Shown in pieces: positions 1 through 12,735 of a stretch of 64,000 bases of DNA. The translations under genes were made by a program, and so were the position numbers. The notes beneath the pieces were generated by a model that saw nothing but the letters and a program-made list of their open reading frames with translations, searched no databases and was not told the origin of the DNA. Numbering within the stretch: the first letter of the stretch is position 1; the number at the start of each line of letters is the position of its first letter. The DNA is from Trogon surrucura. Lineage: Eukaryota; Chordata; Aves; Trogoniformes; Trogonidae. The stretch is taken from assembly GCA_020746105.1 (NCBI GenBank), contig CM036618.1, positions 43,988,014-44,052,013 of the forward strand, given 5' to 3'.

Positions 1-3000
1 TGGTTTATTTATTAAAAAAAAAAATAAATAAAAAATTATGCAATTTCAGTATTCTTCACCAGGGCAATTCTCCTTGCAGATCTAAGATTTTATCTTGCAA
101 AATGAATATACAAATAGTGTATTTCGTACATCAGATAGCTCTTGGCACTAACTGAACCCCAACAATCTGAATACTAATCTCTTCTGAGCACAGATTTCCC
201 ATATTTTCCTCATTATTTATTTATATTTCCAAATAGCCCAGACACTGCTTAGGATGTGGTTTAATAACCTTGGCTCATACTGTTGAGCTATTAGTGCTCC
301 TGTAGAGAGTCTTTTTTGGCATTTATTTTGCTGCGTCAACCCACTGGAGAACTTAACAATGGCTGGTAAATGAGAAGTTTGAGAAGGGAGGGAGAACAGT
401 TAGCAGGTGTCACGCAATTGCAGAACTGCACTTGCTACACTGAACATGTAATTTGAGAAAGATACCAGCTTAAAACAGCAGAGAAGAATGAAAAGATTAT
501 GATGTATGGCACAATTATTTTTCCTTAGCATTTCTTTTCACAGGTTCTGGCATCATTTTTGCCCATTTATAGGAAGGGCGGAGCAGTTCCCCCACACAAG
601 ACACCACGTCATCCTTAATTGGCTTCTCTGATCTTCCTGAAAAAGGGATGTGGATTATTTCCAAGATTAATAACTGTGCATCTGTTAGTATAACAGTGAG
701 GCAGATTTGTGATCAATAGACCTACACATGTATCTGAAGAGATCAGTGGCACTGAATGAATCTAATCATGTAATTACAAAAAAATAGGTCATTCTACAAG
801 TCATCTGTGTCTCTTTATTTTGATGGTATTTGATTCTGTTATACCATTTTAAATGCTCAAAGTCTCACTATTTTCTTTCCTTAAAGGGTAGTTTGTGCAA
901 AATTATTTCTTAAAACAAAAAGGACAACTGCTCAAAGATCAGCCATGAATTATGACTTCCTATAACTAACAGACAATTGAAAGGAAGTATCAGAGGTTTT
1001 AATGATTTTTTTTTTTTAATTATCTCTCCTGTTTGAGAGAGATATTGTTTTGAGGATGGCTCCATATCTTATAATTTCTCTATTGAGTCACATCCTTTCC
1101 TCTAATTGTCCACCAGTAGTAATACTGCAGCTGCTACACAGATTTCTAAAAGTGAAAACAATATTGGTAAAGGTTTGCAACACGTTTTGAGCTGTTTTTT
1201 TTTTTTTTGTAACAACATCTGAAAACAAGAGGAAGTATGATTCCAGTCAAATTAAATGAAATTTAAATCTCTAACTAATTGCAATAGGATATGGAAAAGA
1301 ACTTGGACCAACCAGTTCCCAGTAGACCATAAGCAGGTTCTCCTCTAACCACCTTGGAAGCTCCTCAGATTATAGAACAATTTTAGTACAAACTATGTTT
1401 GATGTATTTTCAGTTCTGCTATATACTGCTAAATGCAACCACAGAAACGGAAGGAACAGTGTAAAACTGCAATATGGGCAACAATGTTAACTTTAAAAGC
1501 TGTCCAGAAGTCTTATTCTCTTGTGTATGATACTACGGATTTTGTGTAGATAAAATTGCCACTGTAGTACACTGCTTGAGACACAACTGCAGAGAACTTC
1601 ATAGCTATGCTACTATTTGATGTGAATCAATCCTTTCTTGCACAGAAGAGGAATGCGCTGTCAATAACACTCTGTCTTAATTCTGTTGGGATTAACTACT
1701 TGTCTACACTGAATTAAAAATCTGAGCTCAAAGAGAATGAAAGGAGTTTGTGGATCTCCGTATTTTCCCTTCGCACCAAACCACAAACCATCATCAGTTG
1801 CTGTCAACACATAGCTTTAGATCTTTCTCCACTCTGTTAGGAATGTGAGAAAAATCATCTGAAAACACATCTCCAACTTTACATACATGTAGAAACAGCA
1901 ATGATCCAACATGGCCAGGCAATAGGTATTTTGTTTCTTTCAGGAGACCTACAGGTTTTGTGAACAAATTTATCATCATCTCACCTTGTGCAGAAAGAAG
2001 AGGCAATTATGCCTTTGAGTCAATGAATGCAAGAGAAATTGCATGTGTATGAATTCTGCTGTTCCTTTTATTGTTCTGGCCATGGAAAAGTGTAAATTTA
2101 GACCTAAATGAACATGCTATACCACTTGCAGTGACTTATTTACTTGCAAGAAGCAATAATAATTCAAAGGAGGTGAAGAACAGGTTTAGCTGAGCATTCT
2201 GAAGCTGTTACCGCTAATTAAATAACAGTATTAAGCTAAAGTTATTTGTCAAATTAGAAAAAAAAGTAAACCCACTGACATAACACCACTAAGAAAAGGA
2301 TCAATAAGATAAGTAAAGCTGAGTTATAAGAGAGTTGTCTGGGGTTTTCCCCAGTACTATACAGAGAGACTTCTCAGTGAAGGCTAATCTTTCTCATCTT
2401 TTACAACATAAGGTATCTTTTAATTTTTATGCCATCTCTACCGATACCTTGTACCAAGGTTTGATAAATTCTTAACCTCTCTCAAGAAGAGTAAGCATTT
2501 GGCCTTTGTGTATTGTGTTTTTTTGACTCTTTGTGGTGGACTGCTTTTAACTTATAACCAATATATCAGGGTTTTTCTGTGTTTGGGAGACAATCTTGAT
2601 GAGAGAGGTTTCATCACTTCTCTCTGAGGATCTGGCTTATTTCAAAATTTAAGTTATAATGCTTCACACATTGTCCCTGGCAGGGTGTTTTCTAAGCAAA
2701 AAGTCAAGATTTGCAGTATGAAAACAGTCTCTCACCTATTGAAATCACAGTGGTGAAGACAGGAAAAATATTTCACTTGTCACAGAAATCAAATAGAGAG
2801 ATTCTCTTTGCCAGTGGTAGGTTCAGACTTGTAAGCATGTGAGTAACTGCTGCTGACCTTCTCTAGTCTGTTCAGGAAGTTAAAGGTCAGACTGGGTTTA
2901 TACGCTACAAAGAGTAGCTGACACTTACCAATACTTAATATCTACTTAGTATTTACTTACCATTACTTAATATCTACAACTTGCACTCTTTTTTTTTTTT

Positions 3001-4487
3001 TTTCAGAACAGTATCCCTGCACAACTCTAGAAAAGGAGATGGTCCCTCTTTCTGATTCTCATCTGGGAGGAGTTAATATTTTTGTTCTTCCCCTTGCATC
3101 GTTTTGTCAAATGAGCCATTAAAATGACATACAAGAGCTTGAAGTTAAAAGTGTACTAAATTATGTATTTCCAGTGATACTGCTCTGCACAGCTGCCTCG
3201 GAGATATGAGTTTGATTTTACATCCCAGTCTCATATTCCTGCCCATTTAAACAGAAAACCCATGAATAGTAACTAGTAATTAATAACCCTCTCCAGCTTG
3301 TCATCTCCCTCAGTCCCTGAGAGAGACATTGCTTCCCCCATCAGCACAATAGAAATTGTGAGGAAATAACAATACAGTTGTGGATGGGTATTATCTTTTC
3401 TGTGGTGTCCCCTAACAGCAAGCTATTATTTGAAGTCTAAGAAAAGCCTTTGACCATAAAATCACTTATTGTGTCCTCCTCATCACCTTGCTAGGACCTC
3501 CATTTTGTATGAAGAGCTCCGGTAGAGGAAAACTCTACATATTTTTCCTCAAGGAAGCAGATTTTGTGGAACATTTAAAAGAGTGAGAGACCAGGGTCTG
3601 ATCAGCTCATTGGTCTCCCCATTTCAATGTTCCAAAACTAGATATTGAACCTCAGCACAAATGGCTGTGGTATCCTGCAACTATGCAACTAGTTCATTGT
3701 GGCAGAAACTCTATTCCAGAATATAAAATAGACCTAGAATAGACCTTCCATCCCTCTCTAATGGTAAGATCAAAACTGTAGGTATGTCACTGCCTGTCCT
3801 GCTTTTCTGGAGACCACCAAATCCAAAGCAAAGTTTGAACTTATGTTGCTAGTTCACTACCAAATACCTTGTGATATTGAATGAATATTCCTTGTAAATA
3901 CATGGAAGCACATTGGAACATTGCAATATGATTATTATTTTTTTAAAAGTAAAAACCCCTGTTGTTGGACACATAGAGAGAGACTGCTATATATAGTATT
4001 ATTTATATATAAATATGTATTCATGTGTATACAGATCATGGGCTGCTGCTTATGTGATCATCAGGCTCATTCTTATTGCACTGCCTGCCCCACAAGTTAA
4101 TTTTCAATAGATTTCTCTGCTGAATGTTTTGAGCCATATACTACTGGGATTATATATGTATACAGTAGTCTGCCAATGCACTACGAACTGAGAATTTGGG
4201 AATTTAATAACAGCATCATGAAATTACAGGAAATATGTGATGAAAAAACTCCACTTCTCAAGAACCACACCATCCCCACAATATTTTACACTTTTGTGAT
4301 AGTGGTAATCAGCATACAAAAAATATATCATGCTGTTACATTTGAACAATTCTGACTGTGAAAAGAGTATGACTTGAACAGATAATTCTAAATTTAGCAA
4401 TAATATATAGATTTCTGACAAAAACTGAATCAAAGAAAAATAGTGTACTTTAAGAATACTCATCACTTCTGTCTTGTTTTCCATTAC

Positions 4488-4645
4488 AAGGTCTCAAAGT
4501 GCTTTATAAACTTCAATTAAATCACACTTGCTTCCTCATCTACTTCAAATGAGTAAACTGAAGTTCAGAGAGATTAAAGGCTTTCTCTATAATAAAACAG
4601 TAAATCAGTGGAAGAGATGAAAATTGAATTCAATCGTTTGGATGA
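4488..4645 (-). repeat. MIR-type SINE remnant
   Basis: The plus strand reads as the reverse complement of the MIR core and 3' half: a run like GAGTAAACTGAAGTTCAGAG (compare the MIR 'GAGGAAACTGAGGCACAGAG'), then AGATTAAAGG, and further on CAGTAAATCAGTGGAAGAG. It is highly diverged, consistent with the Mesozoic age of the family. Confidence 0.6.
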
Positions 4646-6719
4646 GAAGACCGTATTATGCAAAATTTTCATAATGAAATAAAAAATGTCTAAAATATCA
4701 AGGAGATTGTTATGAACATGTAATTGGATCCAATCTAGTGAAAACAACATTTACATGCTAGTGGGAACAAATTTTATCTCTGTGATGGAAGAATTTGAAT
4801 CACATTTGGGACTGTTTTCCAGTAATAACATACCAGTTTATGGGTCAAAATAGATTCCTGCAAATTGTTTGTACATCAAAGAACAAGTGAGAACTTATAC
4901 CTTTATATATCCATATCTATGTATGTGCATACCAATATATTTGTATTTATATATACATATAGCAAATAAAATCATGTTATTAAAACTACAAATACAGGAC
5001 GACCAATAGGACTGAAAATGTTACCAGGCAATGATAATTTTCGTGCAAAACTACACGAAATGAAACCAGCAAATTTGATCCAGCTGTAATCCTGACCATG
5101 AACCCAGAGACAGAAACAAGTAAACTGCATTATTTCAACTGAAAACTTATTTCAGTTTTCAGGTATGTGAGCAGTTGTTTTGTTATATATATGATTTCTT
5201 TTTAGAAAGAGCACTAGTTGTATAAGTAATGGCCAAAACTAAAACAATGAGATGCATTTAGGGTATTTATTGTTTATTGTACTGACAAGAGCAAGATTCA
5301 CTGAAATCTTTGATGAACTTAAAACTAAGGTTTCAGCATTTCACAAGGTTCATCATGTTTTTGTTCTTGGAGATTTATTTGACTATATTATATCTGGCAG
5401 AAGCTGGTGTACAACTAACAACATAGCACAGTGATGGCTGCACGATGCTGTCTGTGTTCTCACTGTGAGCCAGGCAGAGATTCCAATTTTACGTATCCTT
5501 AACAATTCGTTCTAGTAGTGGGAAAAAAAAAAATCTACTGAACTTGTCACACACTGTCAACAACAAAAATAATATTCATCAAGAGATGTTTCCATCTTGT
5601 TAGTTTTGAAAGGTTATCTGAGAAGTTAGATGTGTAAAGCAGACGTCTTGGTGACTGGGTTTATCTCATCGAGGCCTCCCGGAGTCAGCTCAGCACCCAA
5701 GTGTCAAAGGCATTAGCTGCAGATACTGGGTAAGGATTTCAGTGTGTTACATTGCAATCTCCCTTACACCTTGTCATTTCTATCTTTCACACGTTTTGCT
5801 TGTTTCATATCTCAGCAAAATTTCAGCTTCCCAGGCAACCGCCAGCTACTGCTGCAGGATGGTTAGTGCCTTCACCCTGATCCCACCACAGTCAGTGAAA
5901 AGTTTCTCATTGATTTCATCAAGATCTGGATCAAGGTTTTATGTGTGGAACAAAGCTCATTCGGGATTGTCTTGTGTAATATTCCCACTACATTCCTCTG
6001 TCATACTCTTGGTCAGACAGCAAGCTTAAAATCAAATTCCTGCTTGCCAGACCCACACAGCTGAACACAAGCCACTTCTGATCCACCTGCAAAACTCAGC
6101 AAAAGTCAGTAACATTGCATTACTAGGATAGGAAAGTGAACAGATGTGTTGGGTTTTCAGTTTTGTTTTTCTTTGCTGCTACCTGTAAGTCTTTGTCCAT
6201 TTAATCAACTACTTATTAATATAGGTTGACTAATAATATACATAGAGAAAGGTTGGTATGTTCAAGGGTCTCAGGTGGGCCTTGCTCTGCAAGAGGCCGG
6301 AAATACATTTTTATGCAAAAGCATATATAATAATTCTGCATCAGTCCTTCCATTTGCAAAGAACAGGGAGGTAACTTTCTTTATAAGAAAGCAGTGGGAA
6401 TTGTCCTTCCGAAATTTACTCTTTCTTTCATCCATGTGGTTGGAATTCACCTCGTCTGAACTTCAGACATCTAAAAGTTTAGTCATGTCACCTGGGGTTA
6501 ATCTATAGTCACGAGAAAGAAAGGCAACACATTCAATTCTAAAACAAGAAACTCAGGTAAGTGTAACAACTAATGCCATCCATGTCTTTCTGCATTAATT
6601 ATAGCACCTAAATAATGAATTAAAGTTAGATGCATAGATCCTCTATCAATTTTTTCTTCAAAAGATCAACAAGACCTATTCTAAAGACAAGTTTCAATAA
6701 ATCTCTGAATGCCTATATT

Positions 6720-6850
6720 CATGTGTATACCTAAAACTTTATGTAAACATAAAATATATAATCCATAAACAAGTACACATGTGCAAATACACATAAATGC
6801 ACATATACATAGATTTATATACATATATATACACACATATTATACCCATA
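6720..6850. repeat. AT/CA-rich low-complexity tract
   Basis: Alternating TATA, CACAT and ACATA units form degenerate dinucleotide repeats with strong purine-pyrimidine alternation. Confidence 0.8.
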
Positions 6851-7719
6851 CCTCCTGTGTCTATATATGTGTGATCGGGTTTTTTAAATGTCTTTCTGCA
6901 GCAAGTCATTCTATTTCCCTAAATATTGATAAGTAACCTATTCCCCTCTTCTTTTGGTCTCCTAGGTATTTCATTAAGAAAATTATATTGATGATTAAGA
7001 AAGTGATGTGGTCAATCTGAATTTAATCTTTTATTTGGTCTTCCTTAAAAACCAAAGCAAAACACAAGAGAACCTCTACACATTTTATATAATTGTTTGC
7101 TTATCACTGTTTTCTTGTAAGAAAATATTTAAAATCTTGGAAATTTTTCCTTTCAAGTATCTAATTAAAAATATATATGTCTTTCTTTTGTAGTGATGTT
7201 AACAGATAAATTGTCACTAGATTGGTTTTGATGACATCTGTGTTCTTAAACAGCGATAATAAAGTTCATATGTTGAGAAAATTCTCATGACAGGGGAAGA
7301 AACACCTCATTAGTAAGACGATAGAAAGCGACAGTAAATACACTGTAAGATAGCAGTAATCTTTACTTTCAAACTGATATTAATTTTGAAACAGAGAAAA
7401 TTATTCAACTGAAAATTATTTTATGCAGTGGTTTTTCATTTTTAGTTTTGTATTTGAGTTAGATTTGAAGACAACAAACCAGAGTTACTGAGACGCTGCA
7501 GTTAAAAATCTCCTGTAAATGTGTTTAAACTCAAAGAACCTTGCATTTATTTTCGGCTTGCATTTTTCCTCCAGATAAATACTAACCTTTTACGAGATTG
7601 TTATCATTACCAGTAATTGTTAACAATAATATTGTTAATACTAATTAGCAAAATGCTCAGAGAAAAAAAAAAATAGGCACAGCTAAAAATACAGGCGAAG
7701 TGCTTGTTAGGAAACTGAT

Positions 7720-8205
7720 CAAACATGCTTAATTATGACCCCCAGATAAAGGGACTGCCATTAAGCCATTAAATTATCACAGATAAGACAGACTCTCAGT
7801 CACTGTCTGATGATAATTCGCAGTTAACAACAGCAAGAAAATCAGAGCTTGAACTGCTAATCCTTTTGAGGTTTCTGACGAGTACCAGTTCCTCTACCGT
7901 TTTGCATCTATTTCTATTGGACTCTGAAGCCCCAAATGGCCTCTGCTTATCTGCAGCTCTAGATAATTTATGCCTATTGGTGTGTCACCTCACAGCAGAG
8001 GCTGTTATCAGGGAAGAGGAGTTTTAGGAAATCTGATCCCCTGAAATGCTAATCCTCTGGAGATTACTGCACAGAAACGAGTTTTCTGCCATGATTTACT
8101 TTTGTTTATTGGTAACAGAGATTAGCACTTTACAACTGCCATTTCAGACAGTTGCTTAGTTTGGGAATAAAGCCATCAGTCAATGTGCACGATTTTCACA
8201 TATGA
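7720..8205. promoter_or_regulatory. Candidate conserved noncoding enhancer (GATA/homeodomain motif cluster)
   Basis: This 480-nt stretch has higher complexity than its AT-rich surroundings and no repeat signature. It contains AGATAA at 7744, AGATAAG at 7781, GATAA at 7812, CTTATCT at 7946, AGATAA at 7961 and TTATC at 8005, plus two exact copies of TGCTAATCC (7855-7863 and 8047-8055), which holds the TAATCC K50-homeodomain core. Enhancer function is an inference. Cross-species conservation was not tested. Confidence 0.3.
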
Positions 8206-10449
8206 AGCTGTCCCGAGTCTAGCAGTCAAACGGCAAGATAATAATTCTTACTTATATGTCATCTCCCAAGAAGATTTTAAAATATTTATTTACTACATGA
8301 AAAGTTGAACTTAAATGCCTCATTCCATAGACCCTAATACAGTGAAACACCTACATTTCTGTGTAACTTTAATCATGTGGTTGATCACAGCAACTTTGAT
8401 GGGATATCCTTGTACTTATACACTAGGTGTGCTTAAGTGCTTTGTGGGATCAGGCCCCAGCAATAAGATGCTCTCTAGTTTCATTCAGCTATGATGGGTA
8501 CTTTCTGTACTGAAATGATTACTTATGAGAAAGGTTATATGATTAGGAATTTTATTAAAAAGATTTTCCCCTATCTTAGTGCTGTTGAACTGCTAAGAAA
8601 TCCTGTCTTTTAACATTCAATGGGGTTATTTTGTTGGTAGCTAAATGTCATGCTTCTCAGTGCTACAGAATATTCCTAAATTATTAACTAGCAAAACTGT
8701 CAAATTCATACATGCCTATTAGTGAAGCATAATGAAAGCTTGAAATGCACGCACATAATGCTGCTGAAAATAACTGGACTAAACACGTAGCTGCTAAGAG
8801 TTTTCAGGTTTTTTTTCTAGTTGTACTCAGGTTCAATAGTCAGACTGGATGAGATCACACCGAGTGACATGACTGATTACTAATTAGCCAAGCGTTCTGA
8901 TGGTAGCTGCTGGTGGCAGCTACTGAGATATAGTACTATGTGTCGGAGAGATAAGGAGAGGCAAGAAATTAAGTTGACCTTGAGATTTCATTACATTAAA
9001 TGTCACCTAATAGCACCTGATATTTTTAATCCTGGTTACATTCTCCTTACCAAATCCATTTCCACTGGCAATCATGATTAAAAATAATAAAAAGGGGGAA
9101 AAAAAAGGTTGAGTTTCAGAACTTCTGCACTGTTTTCTCCCTTGGGAACACTTCAGTACAAAAATGTGTATGAGGGCAGTTTGGAGAGAAGGAAGTAGGG
9201 AAACTAGTGGCCCCTATTTTCAAGGGTAACAGACAAACTATTTCTTTACTTTAAAGTACATGTTATATAATTTTGAGGTTTTTTTCCTGGGTCTATTGGG
9301 GAAATGCTGTTAGTCAGCAACTCTGTTCATCTTCTCCAAAAGCATGAGGTGGAAAATAAAGATGTTCTCAAAACAAAAGCAAAAGATGAACACACAGATA
9401 CGTAAGCAAGAACGCAGATTACATCTCTGAGTACTTTTCTTTTTGTTGGATTTCAGAAAATTATATCTCTAAGCACATAAAGTTTTATGTGAAATTTCAA
9501 TTCAGATATCATGTAAAGGCAAAGATTTTTCTTAAAAAGTTCTTTTAATTCAGAACGTGCCTCTAGTTCCTCGGTAGAGAAACAAAGATAATACATTGCG
9601 ACTGGCCTCTGTATGTCTATTCATGTACGTATACTTGAATATTCATGTGTGTCCATAGGTAGGTAGAGAAAACATCTGGTAAATTTACAGCAAGACATCT
9701 TTAGGTTTTACCAAAAAAATTGGTCTAGATCTACCTAAAGATTTAGGTACAGCTTTTGGTGACAATTAGAGTATGATAATACAATTATTTAAATCCTTCC
9801 TCTATTTTTTTTCTATTTAGCCATCAAAATGAATGTACAATATTAATATAACATTCACTATTACATTGGATATACTAGCGTGACAACTCCTACATTTTTA
9901 TTTGGCAGAGAGTGACAATATTATTTTGTACTAGCTTTAGACTTCAGTTGCTTCAGCTACAAAAGTCTGTTCTTTTGCTGTGAGCCTTGCCTACTATTTC
10001 TATAATTTAAGCTTGAATTGTTTTCAACAGACGTTAGAAATCACTGCAGCATTAATTTTTCAGAAAGAATGCACTCCACATATTTTTACAGATTCATTGG
10101 CAAACTCTTGAAAACATACTTTACAGTTAGAAAATTGTAGATCTTAAATTGCCTAAAGAAATTTCTGATGTCTCTACGTGCTGAGATACAGTTTTGAAAT
10201 GCTGTTATTTTTCTAGAGATTGTTATTTCAACAATGGAGTACAGTAGAATTTGAAATATTCTTGTCTAAACTAGTATTAATTCTGGATGACAACGGTTCA
10301 TCTTCTTCTAAGTATTACTTAGCTGAAATATTTAATGAAGCATATAACCATCTCCTTGTATTTATTACAAAACCTGCCTCCAAACTGGCCATCTCATTAG
10401 CTTTGAGAAGTATTTCTGTTGACTAGTTAAAAGTTCTTTTGCAATACTA
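8206..10449. other. Intergenic sequence between candidate enhancer and CR1
   Basis: No coding or RNA feature was recognised. The stretch around 8870-8930 has a TAATTAGCCAAGCG motif and a mirrored AGCTGCTGGTGGCAGCT and may be conserved. A nested inverted repeat lies at 9698-9742. Confidence 0.5.
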
Positions 10450-12735
10450 AAGTGGAGAGACTTCCCTGGCCACTCCTCTACACAAATGCACACAGCATGG
10501 GCAGGAAACAGGAGGAATCCATTGTGCATCAGGGAAATTGTGACATAATTGCCATAACAGAAGCATGATGAGATGATTCACACAGCTGCAATGCTGCAAT
10601 GGATAGCTATAAACACTTCAGAATGGATAGGCAAGTAAGTAAGATAGGCAAGTACGTTAGGGAGGGTTTTCACTGTCTAGAGCTTAACGATGATGATGAT
10701 AGAGTTGAGTCTTTATGGGTAAGAATCAGGGAGAAGGCCAACAAGACAGATATCATTGTGGCAGTCTGTTACAGACAACCCAAGCAGGATAAAAAGGCAA
10801 ACAAAATACTCTGTAAGCATTTGGGAGAAGTCTTATGATCGCTAGACCTTGTTCTTGTGGGGGACTTCCACTTACCAGTTGTCTGCTGGAAACACAGTAC
10901 AGCAGAGATAAAATAGTCCAGGAGATTCCTGGAACATGTTGAAGGTAACTTCCTGACACAGCTGGTGAGGGGGCCAACTAGGGAAGGTGCACCACTGGAC
11001 CTGTTGCTTGTGAACAGACAAGAAAATGGAGGTCATGTGATGGTTGGAGGCCGTCTTGGACACAGTGATCACAAAATGATGGAATTTTTGATTCCCAGAG
11101 AAGTAAGGAGAGGGGTCAGCAGAGCTGCTACCGTGAACTTTGGTCAGATTTTGGTCTGCATAGGAGCCTCATTGACAGAGTCCCTTGGGAAGTACTTCTG
11201 AAGGGCAAAGGAATGCAGGAAGGCTGGACATTCTTCAAGTAGCTTAAAATCACAGGAGCAGGCTGTCCCCATGTGTCAAAAGATGAGCTGGTGGGGAAGA
11301 AGACTGGCCTGGATAAGCAGAGAACTTTGGCTGGAACTCAAAAAAAAAAAAAGGAGAATTTAAAATCTTTGGAGGAAGGGGCAGCCCACCCAGAAGGACT
11401 ACAAGGATGTCAAGAGGCTATGCAGGAAGAAAATTTTAAGAGCCAAAGGCCAACTGAAATTTAATCTGGCTACTGCTAAATAGGACAATATAAAATATTT
11501 TTATAAATACATTAGCAAAGAAAGCAGGACTATGGAGAATCTTGATCTTTTATTGGATGTGGCAGAACCTTGGTGCCAGGGAAGGTAATGGGGCAGATTG
11601 TCTGGAGTGCCATCACACAGCACATACAAGACAACCAGGTGACCAGGTGACTAGGGTCAGCACGGGTTTATGAAAGGCAGGTCCTGCTCGACTAACCTGG
11701 TCTTGTTCTAGGAGAAGTTGACCTACTTAGTAGATATTGTTTACCTGGACTTTAATAAAACACTGTTTCCCACACCATTCTCCTGAGGTGGCGGTGAATG
11801 GAGTTAAATTCAGCTCGTAGCTGGTGACAAGTGGTGTTCCCTAACCATGATCTGGGTGGCAGGATTGAGCGCACTCTCAGTAAGTTTGCAGATGGCACCA
11901 AACTGGGCAGGAGTGTTGATTTGCTTGAGGTTAAGAAGGCTCTGTGGAGGGATCTGGACAGGCTGAGGCCAACTGTATGAGACTCAACAAGGTCAAGTGC
12001 TGGGTCCTGCACTTGGGTCCAAACAACCCCAGGCAACTCTACAGGCTTGAGGAAGAGCGGCTGGAAAGATGCCCAGCAGAAAAGGACACAGGGGCCTTGG
12101 TTGACAGCCACTCGTATGTGTGCCAGAGGTGTGCCCAGGTGGCCAAGGAGGCCAACAGCATCCTGGTCTGTATCAGAAATAGTGTGGCCAACAGGAGTAG
12201 GGAAGTGATTGTCCCTGTGTGCTTGGCACTGGTGAGGCCGCACCTTGAGTTCTGTGTTAGTTTTGGGCCACCCACTACAAGGAAGTCACTGAGGTACTGG
12301 AGCATGTCCAAAGAAGGCCAACGAAGCTGGTGAAAGGTTTAGAGCACAAGTCTGATGAGGAGCAGCTGAGAGAACTGAGGCTGTTTAGACTAGAGATAGG
12401 AGCCTCTCTACAACTACCTGAAAGGAGGTTGCAGCAAGGTGGGGATCAGTCTCTTCTCCCAAGTAACCAGTGATAGAGCAAGAAACAATAGCCTCAAGTT
12501 GCTACAGGAGATTGGACATCAGAAAAACATTCTTCACTGAAAGGGTTGTCAAGCATTGGAACAGGCTGACAAGGGAAGTGGTTGTGTCATCAATCCTGGA
12601 GGTATTTCAAAGACCTGTAGATGGCATGCTTAGGGACATGGTCTAGTGGCATTGCTAGGTTAACAGTCAGACCCGATGATCTTAAAGGTCTTTTCTAACA
12701 TTCTAAGATAAATGATTCTATGACTGTATTCTACG
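10450..12735 (+). mobile_element. CR1 non-LTR retrotransposon, long but degenerate
   Basis: This is a roughly 2.3-kb remnant of the CR1 LINE ORF2. The apurinic-like endonuclease region begins with LYTNA (10476-10490) and contains the GDF motif (10860-10868) and the LGHSDHKMMEF motif (SDH at 11064-11072). The reverse transcriptase region contains HGFMKGRSCSTNL (11658-11699) and YLDFNK. A block of RT sequence is lost after about 11765, and the catalytic motif reads FADG (11885-11896) instead of FADD. The C-terminal CR1 domain follows ([26 protein letters not shown]) and the element ends at ATTCTATG (12715-12722). Multiple stops and frameshifts show it is dead. It lies 3' of EPHA7 in the opposite orientation. 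The 5' end is truncated, as is usual for CR1. Confidence 0.93.

Larger units (their letters stand above)
1..7719. other. Intergenic sequence 3' of EPHA7
   Basis: Apart from the MIR remnant at 4488-4645 and AT-rich tracts (about 3990-4030, 4900-4970, 6720-6850), I see no gene, RNA gene or recognisable element. Short open frames are not supported by splice sites or familiar protein sequence. A local direct repeat lies at 2925-2977. Confidence 0.6.

Noticed and set aside
11752..12333. Open frames of 129 and 163 codons on both strands
   Set aside because: The plus-strand frame is the CR1 ORF2 C-terminal region with a frameshift upstream, and the minus-strand frame is its antisense. Neither is a host gene.
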